DNA of 14,255 nt from a bacterium (GTDB lineage Bacteria; Chloroflexota; Chloroflexia; Thermomicrobiales; UBA6265). The notes beneath the pieces are model-generated. The model ran no database searches, had not been told where the DNA came from, and saw nothing but the letters and a program-made list of their open reading frames with translations. The stretch is from the NCBI GenBank assembly GCA_029977305.1, contig JAPOLF010000028.1, positions 1 through 14,255 on the forward strand. The letters are read 5' to 3'. Every line of letters begins with the position of its first letter. Positions within the stretch are counted from its first letter, which is position 1. This document shows, one piece after another, positions 1 through 7,511 of this stretch. A program made the position numbers and the translations under genes.

Positions 1-1067
1 CGTGCCCGGAGGGGTGCTGCGCGGAAGACGGCGAGTGCGTGCTGTGGATCGACCAGAGCGACAGCTACTGCGGGACGGCGGCGGAGTCGTGCGCGGCGTG
101 CGCGTCCGGGGTGAGCTGCATCGACGGGCAGTGCGGGGGGCCGTGCGACCACTCGACGTGCCCGAGCGGGTGCTGTGACGGGAACGTGTGCCGGACGGCG
201 AGCGACAGCACCTGCGGGACGGCGGGGAGCGCGTGCCAGGACTGCGGTGGCGGGACGTGCGTGAACGGGTCGTGCGGGTTCTGCGACGCGGACACGTGCC
301 CGAACGGGTGCTGTGACGGGAACATCTGCGTGCCGTACGGGCAGCAGGACTTCGACGTGTGCGGGACGGGCGGCGAGGCGTGCGGGGCGTGTTTCAGCCA
401 GATGTGCCAGACGGGGCAGTGCGTGACGTGCGACGCGACGTCGTGTCCCTTCGGGTGCTGCGCCAATGCGTGGACGTGCGTGAGCATCACGGACCAGACG
501 GACAGCATTTGCGGAACCAACGGCCAGAGTTGCCAAGCCTGCCCGAGCGGAGACACCTGCACCGCCGGCGTCTGCGGTGCACTTCCCTGTGACGGAACCA
601 CCTGCCCCAATGGCTGCTGTGATGTGAACGACACCTGCGTCCCCTACGCAGACCAATCCATGGTGGCGTGCGGAACTGGCGGTGCTGCCTGCTCTGCCTG
701 CATCACCATTGAGCAGTGTTCCGCAGGGGTGTGCGTTGCCTGCAATGCATCCACCTGCTCGACGGGCTGCTGCAACGGCTCCACCTGCGTGCCCTACGCA
801 AGCCAGACGAATGCGATTTGCGGAACCAACGGGGTGATCTGCACGGCCTGCACCGGCTCGGACACCTGCAACACCTCCAACGGAACCTGCATCCCATCAG
901 CCAGTTGCTCGAGCCTCAACTGCCCGACGGGGTGTTGCCAGAGTTCCACCTGTGTGCAGGACTTCGACCAGACCAACAGCGTTTGTGGATACAACGGAGA
1001 CCCCTGTGTGGCCTGCACCGGTGGTGCCGTCTGTAACACGTTGAATGGTATCTGCGAACTCCCCTAA
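1..1067 (+). CDS. Large cysteine-rich repeat protein, 5' end outside the window
   Basis: The reading frame is open from base 3 (first codons Cys-Pro-Glu-Gly-Cys-Cys) to a TAA at 1065-1067. The GTG at 39 is therefore an internal codon and the true start lies upstream. About 355 residues are visible, forming seven units of roughly 45-50 residues. Each unit reads C-x4-C-P-x-GCC, a further Cys, then CGTxGxxCxxC and two spaced Cys. The first two units match units 2 and 3 of the next gene in the same order, so the two are tandem paralogues. By that alignment the window opens just after the position of the paralogue's proline linker, and a leader like that gene's is expected upstream. A disulfide-rich exported protein is inferred; no catalytic motif is visible and the function is unknown. 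Codon style changes sharply near 510: glycine is mostly GGG before and rarely GGG after. A strong hairpin follows the stop. Confidence 0.85.
   Translation, partial: CPEGCCAEDGECVLWIDQSDSYCGTAAESCAACASGVSCIDGQCGGPCDHSTCPSGCCDGNVCRTASDSTCGTAGSACQDCGGGTCVNGSCGFCDADTCPNGCCDGNICVPYGQQDFDVCGTGGEACGACFSQMCQTGQCVTCDATSCPFGCCANAWTCVSITDQTDSICGTNGQSCQACPSGDTCTAGVCGALPCDGTTCPNGCCDVNDTCVPYADQSMVACGTGGAACSACITIEQCSAGVCVACNASTCSTGCCNGSTCVPYASQTNAICGTNGVICTACTGSDTCNTSNGTCIPSASCSSLNCPTGCCQSSTCVQDFDQTNSVCGYNGDPCVACTGGAVCNTLNGICELP
3..1061 (+). repeat. Seven in-frame Cys-rich units (45-50 aa) in the first gene
   Basis: Units begin at each Cys that opens C-x4-C-P-x-GCC; the first is truncated by the window edge. 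All share the core 'GCC' doublet and 'CGT/CGY-x-G' step. Divergence between units is high at the DNA level, so this is an old protein repeat and not a fresh DNA duplication. Confidence 0.8.
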
Positions 1068-1092
1068 CCGAAGCCGACCAACGAGCGAATGA

Positions 1093-1130
1093 AACGGAGC
1101 CCCGAGAACCTTGGTTCTCGGGGCTCCGTT
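1093..1130 (+). terminator. Perfect 18-bp hairpin after the first Cys-rich gene
   Basis: The arm at 1093-1110 is the exact reverse complement of 1113-1130, with only TT between them, so about two inner pairs must open to form a loop. It lies 25 bases after the TAA. There is only a weak T-rich tail (TTCTGCTTG). A factor-independent terminator, or an mRNA 3'-end stabiliser, is the likely role. Confidence 0.8.
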
Positions 1131-1238
1131 CTGCTTGATCGGGGAAAGCCCATCTGTTGGCAGAACTCAAACGCAAGTCTTCCGACCTCGCGCGAATTCT
1201 CGTGGCAATTCCGTGCCGAATCCGTGGTAACCAACTGA

Positions 1239-1267
1239 TTGTTTGAGCCAACGCCCGGTCGTAGCAT
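1239..1267 (+). promoter_or_regulatory. Possible sigma70-type promoter of the complete Cys-rich gene
   Basis: TTGTTT at 1239-1244 and TAGCAT at 1262-1267 are separated by exactly 17 bases and lie 33 bases before the chosen ATG. Matches to consensus are 3/6 and 4/6. The terminator just upstream means this gene needs its own promoter, which raises plausibility. The rest of 1068-1300 holds no credible gene. Confidence 0.35.
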
Positions 1268-1288
1268 GGCGGGATGTCGTTCAGCATC

Positions 1289-1296
1289 GAGAGGGG
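1289..1296 (+). promoter_or_regulatory. Ribosome binding site deciding the start at 1301
   Basis: GAGAGGGG sits 4 bases before ATG 1301. It would be inside the coding region if the upstream ATG at 1274 were used, and nothing comparable precedes 1274. Confidence 0.65.
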
Positions 1297-1300
1297 TTCC

Positions 1301-3562
1301 ATGCACGCCTCCCGCTTCGATCACCTCGTCCGCGGTCTCGCCGTGCGCGGAACCCGGCGCCGGGCCCTGCTCACGTTCCTCGGCATCGGCGCCGCCACCA
1401 CCATCGATGTCTCCGCTGAGCGCTGCCGTCGCGCCGGCCAGAAGTGCGGCAAGTCCAGCGAACCTCGCGGCAATCGCACCAAGTGTTGCCTCGGCTCCCA
1501 GTGCAGGAACGGGCTCTGTGTGTGTCCGCGTGGCCTGACCGCCTGCGCCGGCGAGTGCGTCAACACCCTCAATGACCCGGGGAACTGCGGCGCCTGCGCC
1601 ACGGCCTGCCCGGTCGAGACGCCTGTCTGCTATCGCGGCAACTGTGTCGCTTGCGCCGATGACCGCCAGTGCAGCGGCGATACCCCCATCTGCAACCCCG
1701 ACACCGGTCGCTGCGTCATGTGCGCCAGCAACGATGACTGCGGCGGCGACACCCCGTTCTGCAATCGCAAGATCAACACCTGTGTCGAGTGCCGCGGCAA
1801 TGGCGATTGCCCCACCGGCGAGGCGTGTGTCAGCGGCCGCTGTGGATGCACCGATGCCTGCGAGAACGCCCCCTGCAGTCTCCAGTGCGGATCCTGTGGG
1901 TATTGCGATGACGGGTACGTCTGCCTCAACGGCAAGTGCGGCTATCCCGCCTGCAATCCCGACACCTGCCCGAACGGTTGCTGTGACGGCTACACCTGCA
2001 TCCCCTACGCCGATCAGGACGACACCCGTTGCGGCAGTGGCGGTCGTGGCTGCAACGCCTGCGCCGACACCGCCACCTGCGTCAATGGCACGTGTGTCGA
2101 CCCCACCCCGCCTCCTCCCCCCTCCAGTTGTGATCGAAACACCTGCCCTGAGGGATGCTGCACAACCGGCGGCGAATGCATCCGCTTCATCGACCAGTCC
2201 GACAGCACCTGCGGCACCGAGGGCTCCACCTGCGGAACGTGCGCCACGGGCATCACGTGCATCGACGGCCAGTGCGGCGGCCCGTGCGATCACTCCACCT
2301 GCCCGAGCGGCTGCTGCGACGGCACCATCTGCCGAACCCAGAGTTCCGCCACCTGTGGCACCCAAGGCGGCTCCTGCGTCGATTGCGGCACCGATGCCTG
2401 CATCAATGGGGCCTGCTACGTCTGCGACCGTGACACCTGTTCCAACGGTTGCTGCCGGAACAACGTCTGCTATCGCCGCCGAGACCAGTCCAACGAGATC
2501 TGCGGCACCCGCGGTGAGGCATGTGCCGTCTGTGACGAGGGAGCGGATTGCGTCCGCGGAGCGTGCTACACCTGCAACGCCAGCACCTGTCCCAATGGAT
2601 GCTGCGAGAACAACGTCTGTCTCCCGTACGGGAGCCAGGACGAACAAACCTGTGGCACAGCCGGCGCCGCTTGCGCCGCCTGCCCCTCAGGCGAGACCTG
2701 CGTCGTCGGAGGCTGCCACGGCTGTGACCAGGTCACCTGCCCGAACGGATGCTGCGACGCCGGGGAATGCGTCGCCTATGACTGCCAGGCGATCGGCCGC
2801 TGCGGAACGGCAGGTGCCGCCTGCGTCAATTGCGGCGATGGCGCCTGCTATCTCGGCGTCTGTTCCGAGTGCAACCCGACCACCTGTGCCGACGGCTGCT
2901 GTTTCACCGACACCTACACCGATCCACCGAGCATCTACTGTCAGAACGTCGTCGGACTGGTCACCAGTCTCGAAGGCGCCCTGTGTGGTACCGGCGGTGG
3001 CGCCTGCGTGGAATGCCAGGCACCCAATCCCTATTGTGTGAACAACGTCTGCGTTCCCTGCGGACCGGACAACTGCGAGGGCTGTTGCCGCGATGGGATC
3101 TGCCACCTCTGGGGAACCGAATGGTGCGGGCCGGACAGCGGTGCCGCATGCACGACGAATTGCGCCGGCGACTACTGTCAGTCCAATTCGGGCATCTGTG
3201 GTGCCTGCGACGCAACCAACTGCCCCAATGGATGCTGCTCGGCCGGCGGCTTCTGTTTCGTCGAGGACTACTTTGCCCTTTGTGGGACCGGAGGGGCAGC
3301 ATGCGCTTCATGTGCATCCGGTGAAGCGTGCATCAATCAGCAGTGCACCATCTGTGGTCCGTCAACCTGCCCGAACGGCTGTTGCTCCGACACCTACTCT
3401 GACGAAACCGGCTTCGCCTGCCGCACGGAACCATTCACCGGCGGGATCAAAGGATTCCGCCGAGATTCCTCCTATTGCGGCACCGGCGGAGCGGTCTGTG
3501 CACCATGTGCCTTCGGTGAGATTTGCGCCAATGGCGTCTGCCTCTGCCCGCCGGCCGACTGA
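1301..3562 (+). CDS. Large exported cysteine-rich repeat protein with RR leader
   Basis: This encodes about 753 residues. ATG 1301 is chosen over ATG 1274 because of the GAGAGGGG site and because the resulting N terminus (MHASRFDHLVRGL) lines up with that of the small Cys-rich gene at 10788 (MDGRRFDALTRRL). A TRRRALLTFLGIG stretch at about residues 18-30 resembles a Tat-type leader. Then comes a Cys module with KCCLGSQCRNGLC and a 'GECVNTLNDPGNCGAC' motif. Shorter 'C-x4-C-GDTPxCN' elements follow, then ten units of the C-x4-C-PNGCC...CGTxG type from base 1952 to the end. A PTPPPPPSS linker separates units 1 and 2. The protein is presumably exported and heavily disulfide-bonded, possibly surface-attached. 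No enzyme motif, anchor or C-terminal sorting signal is visible. Function is unknown. Codon use (GGC/GGA, ACC) matches the rest of the window. Confidence 0.88.
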   Translation: MHASRFDHLVRGLAVRGTRRRALLTFLGIGAATTIDVSAERCRRAGQKCGKSSEPRGNRTKCCLGSQCRNGLCVCPRGLTACAGECVNTLNDPGNCGACATACPVETPVCYRGNCVACADDRQCSGDTPICNPDTGRCVMCASNDDCGGDTPFCNRKINTCVECRGNGDCPTGEACVSGRCGCTDACENAPCSLQCGSCGYCDDGYVCLNGKCGYPACNPDTCPNGCCDGYTCIPYADQDDTRCGSGGRGCNACADTATCVNGTCVDPTPPPPPSSCDRNTCPEGCCTTGGECIRFIDQSDSTCGTEGSTCGTCATGITCIDGQCGGPCDHSTCPSGCCDGTICRTQSSATCGTQGGSCVDCGTDACINGACYVCDRDTCSNGCCRNNVCYRRRDQSNEICGTRGEACAVCDEGADCVRGACYTCNASTCPNGCCENNVCLPYGSQDEQTCGTAGAACAACPSGETCVVGGCHGCDQVTCPNGCCDAGECVAYDCQAIGRCGTAGAACVNCGDGACYLGVCSECNPTTCADGCCFTDTYTDPPSIYCQNVVGLVTSLEGALCGTGGGACVECQAPNPYCVNNVCVPCGPDNCEGCCRDGICHLWGTEWCGPDSGAACTTNCAGDYCQSNSGICGACDATNCPNGCCSAGGFCFVEDYFALCGTGGAACASCASGEACINQQCTICGPSTCPNGCCSDTYSDETGFACRTEPFTGGIKGFRRDSSYCGTGGAVCAPCAFGEICANGVCLCPPAD
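1952..3559 (+). repeat. Ten in-frame Cys-rich units in the complete repeat protein
   Basis: Units open at successive CNPDTC, CDRNTC, CDHSTC, CDRDTC, CNASTC, CDQVTC, CNPTTC, CGPDNC, CDATNC and CGPSTC motifs. Units 7 and 10 carry insertions of about 10-20 residues between the GCC doublet and the CGT step. Unit 8 has a shortened 'CEGCC' core. Confidence 0.82.
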
Positions 3563-3590
3563 GGCGCATCGCTCCGAAACCCCAACCACG

Positions 3591-3623
3591 ACGACGGGCG
3601 GGCCCCAGCGGCCCGCCCGTCGT
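3591..3623. terminator. Perfect 14-bp GC-rich hairpin between convergent genes
   Basis: The arms are 3591-3604 and 3610-3623, exact reverse complements, with loop CCAGC. It sits 28 bases after the stop of the plus-strand Cys-rich gene and 26 bases beyond the stop of the minus-strand Yip1 gene, so it can end transcription from both sides. There is no U-tract on either strand. Confidence 0.75.
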
Positions 3624-3649
3624 CAACGCGGTGATGCGTGGTGGACGGC

Positions 3650-4216
3650 TCAGAACAACCAGTTCACCAGGTTGCTCGTCACCCCCAGCGTCACCGCGAT
3701 CAGTGCCTGCACCGCGAACATCGCGATTCCCGCGACCACCGCGATCAGCGCCCCCCGCTCCAGCGTCACATCGAACGCCTCCGCCACGGCATAGATCGCC
3801 ACGATGATGAACCACACCGCAGCGATCGCCCCGAAGAACCACCCGAAGAGCGGGATGAAGCCCAGCGCTCCGAGCAACTTCGGCGTCTGCGCGAACCCCA
3901 CCATCCGCAGCGCCTGCCCGATCGTGATCCGCGTGTCAGGCCCTTTCAGCAGCCCACGCCCGACCACATACGCCACCAACGAGAACACCACCCAGCCAAC
4001 GATCGCTGCCACGATCTGCCACAGGATGTTGCTCCCGTTCCCACCGATCGCCCCGATCCCCGCCGCAACCGCCGCCAGCGCCACCACGATCAGCGCCTGC
4101 GTCGTGCCGTCGGTGTCGGTCTCCACCTCTTTCATCACCGGGGTCTTCAGCGTCGCGAACCCGATCATCCGCGCGACGAGCCCGTTCCCCGTGCTCGGCA
4201 CCACCGGCTGCTGCAT
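3650..4216 (-). CDS. Yip1-family multi-pass membrane protein
   Basis: This encodes 188 residues. A polar N terminus of about 38 residues precedes four to five hydrophobic segments at roughly 39-57, 64-88, 107-122, 123-147 and 154-178. The stretch around 103-122 (ALRMVGFAQTPKLLGALGFI) matches the Yip1-domain pattern R-M-x-G-x-A-x2-P-x-LLG-x-LG-x-IP. The same pattern occurs in the neighbouring minus-strand gene, so the two are diverged paralogues. ATG is preceded on its strand by GGGAGG at about 8-9 bases. Bacterial Yip1-domain proteins are membrane proteins of unclear role; no enzyme or transporter motif is visible. The 98-base gap to the upstream sister gene contains a hairpin, so it may be transcribed with that gene at reduced level or separately. 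Confidence 0.8.
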   Translation of the reverse strand: MQQPVVPSTGNGLVARMIGFATLKTPVMKEVETDTDGTTQALIVVALAAVAAGIGAIGGNGSNILWQIVAAIVGWVVFSLVAYVVGRGLLKGPDTRITIGQALRMVGFAQTPKLLGALGFIPLFGWFFGAIAAVWFIIVAIYAVAEAFDVTLERGALIAVVAGIAMFAVQALIAVTLGVTSNLVNWLF

Positions 4217-4239
4217 GGCCGCATCCTCCCAAACGCACC

Positions 4240-4271
4240 GTGGCGGGATGAGCAGTCGCCCTTCCCGCCAC
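4240..4271 (-). terminator. 9-bp hairpin between the two Yip1 genes
   Basis: GTGGCGGGA at 4240-4248 is the exact reverse complement of TCCCGCCAC at 4263-4271, with a 14-base loop. It lies after the stop of the upstream Yip1 gene and just before the ribosome binding site of the next. It could be a terminator or a partial attenuator within the pair. Confidence 0.5.
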
Positions 4272-4314
4272 GATCATACCGGGAACACCCCGGTCAGAGT
4301 CCACTGGTGCCGAA

Positions 4315-5004
4315 CTAGCCCCCGAACGCCCCGAACAGGCCCGCCGTGCCGAGCACCGCACCGAAGACCACGCAGCACAGCCCGCCGAGGATGATCGCCG
4401 GCAGGATCGAGGCGATGAACCACGCCCCCCACGACTTGCCGGTCGACAGCCCGGTCCCCGCCTGCACCGACCACACCTGCGTCAGCAGGCCCCAGATCGC
4501 GACGATGAAGAGCAGCAGCCCGCCGATCCCCGGGATCACGCCGAGCACGCCCAGCAATGCCGGCACATACGCCCAGCCCACCACGCCCATCATTCGGGAC
4601 ATCGACGCGATCTCGTCATCGGTCGAGCCGAAAAACGCCCGGGCCACCCATCGCGCCAACGCGCTGAAGATCAACCACGAGATGATCACCCCGATCACCG
4701 ACGTGACGATCGTCGAGATCTGCGATCCCGTGCTGTTGAACTGGCTCCAATCGATCTCCGGCACGTTCTGCTGACCGGCAGTCGCCTCGGTGAAGCGCTG
4801 CTGGAACTCCGCGCTGAACTTCGCGACCTGCCGGGCCGATCCCAAGCCGTTCAGGATCCCTGCCAGGATCACGATCACCCAAGCCTGTCCGAGGGCCTTG
4901 TCGTCACCGACAATCCCGCGATACGTCGCTCGGTCGAGCTTCAAGACGCCGATCGCCCGTTCGAGGAACGACTGATCCATGGACCCCGGTTGTACCGGCT
5001 GCAT
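4315..5004 (-). CDS. Yip1-family membrane protein, larger paralogue
   Basis: This encodes 229 residues. The start at 5004 is supported by GGGAGGG about 6 bases upstream on its strand; an internal Met nine codons in (MDQSFLERAI) is the alternative. An N-terminal amphipathic stretch (residues 10-36) is followed by a hydrophobic segment at about 38-55. A soluble loop covers 56-95, then hydrophobic segments lie at about 97-120, 140-156, 157-178 and 192-222. Residues 135-157 (MSRMMGVVGWAYVPALLGVL and following) carry the same R-M-x-G...P-x-LLG-x-LG-x-IP pattern as its downstream neighbour. This indicates the Yip1 domain and a gene duplication. Its role is unknown: integral membrane, no catalytic residues evident. 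It may be first in a two-gene unit with the 3650-4216 gene. Confidence 0.8.
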   Translation of the reverse strand: MQPVQPGSMDQSFLERAIGVLKLDRATYRGIVGDDKALGQAWVIVILAGILNGLGSARQVAKFSAEFQQRFTEATAGQQNVPEIDWSQFNSTGSQISTIVTSVIGVIISWLIFSALARWVARAFFGSTDDEIASMSRMMGVVGWAYVPALLGVLGVIPGIGGLLLFIVAIWGLLTQVWSVQAGTGLSTGKSWGAWFIASILPAIILGGLCCVVFGAVLGTAGLFGAFGG

Positions 5005-5092
5005 CGCTCACCCTCCCTGTGTCGCCCAAATCCCACACCCGACGCACTGGCAGGTCGTGTGTACGTACAGTCTACCGGATTGCGTTCGGCGA

Positions 5093-6427
5093 TTAGGCTG
5101 ATGCCGCGAACGCTTCATCCAGAATCGCCACCGCGGCGTCGACATCCCCGGTCGTCACCACCAGCGGCGGGCACAGCCGAATCACATTGGCATGCAACCC
5201 GCCCCGTCCGATGATCAACCCGCGCCGCTTCGCCTCGTTCAGCACGCGATGCATCAACTCCGGCGCCGGTTGCTTCGTCTGCCGGTCGTGGACGAGCTCC
5301 ACCGCCTGCATCAGCCCCATCCCGCGCACCTCGCCGATCATCGGGTGCCGCTCCGCCAGCTCCTCGAGCCGTGCCCGGAAATGCGCCCCGACCGTCAGCG
5401 CGTTCTCACGCAGCTGATGCGTCACCATGAAGTTGAGATTCGCCATCGCCGCCGTCGTCGCGATCGGATTCCCGCCGAAGGTGCTCAGGCTCAGCGCCGT
5501 GATGGCCCCCGCCAATTCATCCGTCGCCGCCAGCCCGCCGATCGGGATGCCGTTCGCCAACCCCTTCGCGAAGACCATCACCTCCGGCTCCACCCCATAC
5601 GCCTGAAACCCGAAGTCCGCCACGCCCGTCCGGCCCCATCCGGTCTGCACCTCATCGCATATGAATGGGATGCCATGCCGGTCGAGGATCGCCTTCACCT
5701 CGACAAAGTACTCCTTCGGCGGCGTCAGGAATCCGCCCACCCCCTGGATCGGCTCGGCGATGAACGCCGCCGGGCTCCCCGACGTCGTCGTCCGGATCAC
5801 CGCCTCCACATCCCGGGCGCACAGCATGTCGCAGCTCGGGTACGTCTTCTCCCACGGACAGCGGTAGCAGTAGGGGTTCCCGACGTAGTGCACGTGCAGC
5901 CCGGAATTGTTGCTGTTTCGCCACGGCGCCTGCCCCGTCGCCGCCGTCGTCGCGAACGACCGCCCGTGGTAGCTGTGCCGCAGCGCCAGAATCTCGTTCG
6001 TCTGCCGCGCCAGCGTCGTGATCAGGAACGCCGTCTCGTTCGCCTCGGTCCCGCTGTTGGTGAAGAACACCTTGTTCAGCTTCGCCGGCGTCATCGCCTT
6101 GATCCGCTCCGCCAGCTCGATCTGCGCGCGGATCAGGAAGAGCGTGCTGGTGTGCGAGATCCGATCCAGCTGCTCCTTGATCGCCTCATTGATCTCCGGC
6201 ACCGCGTGCCCACTCGAGATCGTCGCGATCCCCCCGAAGAAATCGAGGTACTGGCGGCCCGCCCCGTCATAGACGAATTGCATCTCGCCCGCCCGCAGCT
6301 CGATCGGCTCCTCGTAGAACAGCTTCACGCTCGGGAAGATGCTCTCCTGATGCCGCCGCAGCAACTCCGCCGCGTCATCCGGCCATGGCACGTCATCCAT
6401 CGAGGTGGGGATCAGGACATCGGTCAT
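5093..6427 (-). CDS. Class III PLP aminotransferase, AGXT2-like
   Basis: This encodes 444 residues from ATG 6427, which has GAGGAG 9 bases upstream; the frame is open to 6502 but lacks a comparable site there. Motifs of fold-type I, class III aminotransferases appear in order: NSGTEAN (124-130, PLP phosphate contact), SYHGRS (152-157), DEVQTGWGR (258-266, Asp to the pyridine nitrogen), FAKGLANG with the Schiff-base Lys at 288, and STFGGNP (315-321). Such enzymes move amino groups between an amine or amino acid and a 2-oxo acid. The overall pattern is closest to alanine-glyoxylate aminotransferase 2 / 'aspartate aminotransferase family' members, cytosolic, of uncertain substrate. A four-Cys segment CYRCPWEKTYPSCDMLC lies at about 187-203. 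The gene diverges from the SMP-30 gene, which gives no firm pathway. Confidence 0.9.
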   Translation of the reverse strand: MTDVLIPTSMDDVPWPDDAAELLRRHQESIFPSVKLFYEEPIELRAGEMQFVYDGAGRQYLDFFGGIATISSGHAVPEINEAIKEQLDRISHTSTLFLIRAQIELAERIKAMTPAKLNKVFFTNSGTEANETAFLITTLARQTNEILALRHSYHGRSFATTAATGQAPWRNSNNSGLHVHYVGNPYCYRCPWEKTYPSCDMLCARDVEAVIRTTTSGSPAAFIAEPIQGVGGFLTPPKEYFVEVKAILDRHGIPFICDEVQTGWGRTGVADFGFQAYGVEPEVMVFAKGLANGIPIGGLAATDELAGAITALSLSTFGGNPIATTAAMANLNFMVTHQLRENALTVGAHFRARLEELAERHPMIGEVRGMGLMQAVELVHDRQTKQPAPELMHRVLNEAKRRGLIIGRGGLHANVIRLCPPLVVTTGDVDAAVAILDEAFAASA

Positions 6428-6588
6428 CGTCGTCGACTCCTCACATGGTCCTGCACGATGCGCCAGCATAGCAGGGGAGGGCAGTCCGCCCGAACCGCTC
6501 ACCCCTGTGCTACCGTCCCCGTGTTCGCGCGCTGATCCGGTGACGGCGATCGCCGCCGCGCCCAGCCATCACCCCTGAGGAGGTCCCC
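6428..6588. promoter_or_regulatory. Divergent intergenic region, aminotransferase / SMP-30 genes
   Basis: These 161 bases must hold the promoters of both divergent genes. On the plus strand TGTGCTACCGTC (6507-6518) resembles an extended -10 and shares TGCTAYCGTC with the region before the Cys-rich operon (10200-10209). On the minus strand TGCTATGCT (6466-6474) is a weak extended -10 candidate. No convincing -35 box is seen for either. Confidence 0.35.
6437..6442 (-). promoter_or_regulatory. Ribosome binding site deciding the aminotransferase start
   Basis: GAGGAG (minus strand) lies 9 bases before ATG 6427. It would fall inside the coding region if translation began at 6502. Confidence 0.6.
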
Positions 6589-7503
6589 ATGGCCGAGCAC
6601 GAGTTCGAATTCTTCGATCGCCGCTTCAGTCAGTGCGTCAACACCAACGCCACCCTCGATCTCCTCTTCACCGGCTGCCGATGGGCCGAGGGCCCCGCCT
6701 GGTCCCCCGGCTGGCGCTCCCTCATCTGGAGCGACATCCCCAATGACCGCATGCTCCGCTACGACGAGGCCGGCGGCACCGTCAGCGTCTTCCGCACCCC
6801 CTGCGGATACACCAACGGCAACACCGTCGATCGGCAGGGCCGCCTCGTCACCTGCGAACACGGCGGACGCCGCGTCTCCCGCACCGAATTCGACGGCTCG
6901 GTCATCACCATCGCCGACAAGTACAACGGCAAGCGCCTCAACAGCCCCAATGACGTCGTCGTCAAATCCGACGGCTCCATCTGGTTCACCGATCCCGCCT
7001 ACGGCATCGACTCCGATTACGAGGGCCACAAGACCAAGCCCGAGCTCGATGGCTGCCACGTCTACCGCGTTGACGGCACCACCGGCCGCATCACCAAGGT
7101 CGCCGGAGACTTCCACCGACCCAACGGCATTGCCTTCTCGCCCGATGAGAAACTCCTCTACATCGCCGACACCGGCGCCACCCACGTCGAGGAAGGCCCG
7201 CGCCACATTCGCCGCTTCAAGGTCGGCAGTGACGGCAAACTCTCCGGCGGCGAGGTCTTCCTTGATTGTCCCGCCGGCCTCTTCGATGGCTTCCGCATCG
7301 ACACCGATGGCCGCATCTGGGCCAGCGCTGCCGACGGCGTTTACGTGTACTCCAAGACCGGCACCCTCCTCGGCCGCATCCGCGTCCCCGAGGTGGTCGC
7401 CAACGTCGAGTTCGGCGGCGCCGATCTCAACTACCTCTTCATCTGCGGCACCACCTCCCTCTACGGCATGAAGGTGATGGTCAACGGCGTCGACCGCTCC
7501 TGA
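6589..7503 (+). CDS. SMP-30/gluconolactonase/LRE family protein
   Basis: This encodes 304 residues, the usual size for this six-bladed beta-propeller family. ATG 6589 follows GAGGAGG closely. The expected metal-ligand positions are present: Glu34 in 'WAEGPAW', Asn121 in 'NSPNDVVV', Asn179 in 'RPNGIAFSPDE' and Asp233 in 'LFDGFRIDTDG'. Family members hydrolyse sugar lactones or related esters using a divalent metal, so lactonase activity in sugar-acid breakdown is plausible; the exact substrate cannot be read from sequence. There is no signal peptide, so it is likely cytosolic. It diverges from the AGXT2-like aminotransferase, and a 13-bp hairpin follows the stop, which separates it from the metallopeptidase-like gene downstream. 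Confidence 0.88.
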   Translation: MAEHEFEFFDRRFSQCVNTNATLDLLFTGCRWAEGPAWSPGWRSLIWSDIPNDRMLRYDEAGGTVSVFRTPCGYTNGNTVDRQGRLVTCEHGGRRVSRTEFDGSVITIADKYNGKRLNSPNDVVVKSDGSIWFTDPAYGIDSDYEGHKTKPELDGCHVYRVDGTTGRITKVAGDFHRPNGIAFSPDEKLLYIADTGATHVEEGPRHIRRFKVGSDGKLSGGEVFLDCPAGLFDGFRIDTDGRIWASAADGVYVYSKTGTLLGRIRVPEVVANVEFGGADLNYLFICGTTSLYGMKVMVNGVDRS

Positions 7504-7511
7504 CCCCGGCC

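Noticed and set aside
1064..2647. 527-codon open frame on the minus strand opposite the Cys-rich gene
   Set aside because: It is an Ala/Gly/Val/Asp-rich shadow produced by the regular codon pattern of the real gene; it has no domain, no leader and no ribosome binding site that explains it.
1572..3041. 489-codon open frame on the plus strand within the Cys-rich gene, other frame
   Set aside because: Its Ala/Pro/Thr/Ser composition is the out-of-frame reading of TGC/GGC/ACC-rich codons; the Cys repeat frame is clearly the real one.
1..3562. Regularly spaced repeats considered as a CRISPR array
   Set aside because: The periodicity of ~140 bases is a protein repeat in one continuous frame, with diverged DNA and no identical short repeats separated by unique spacers.
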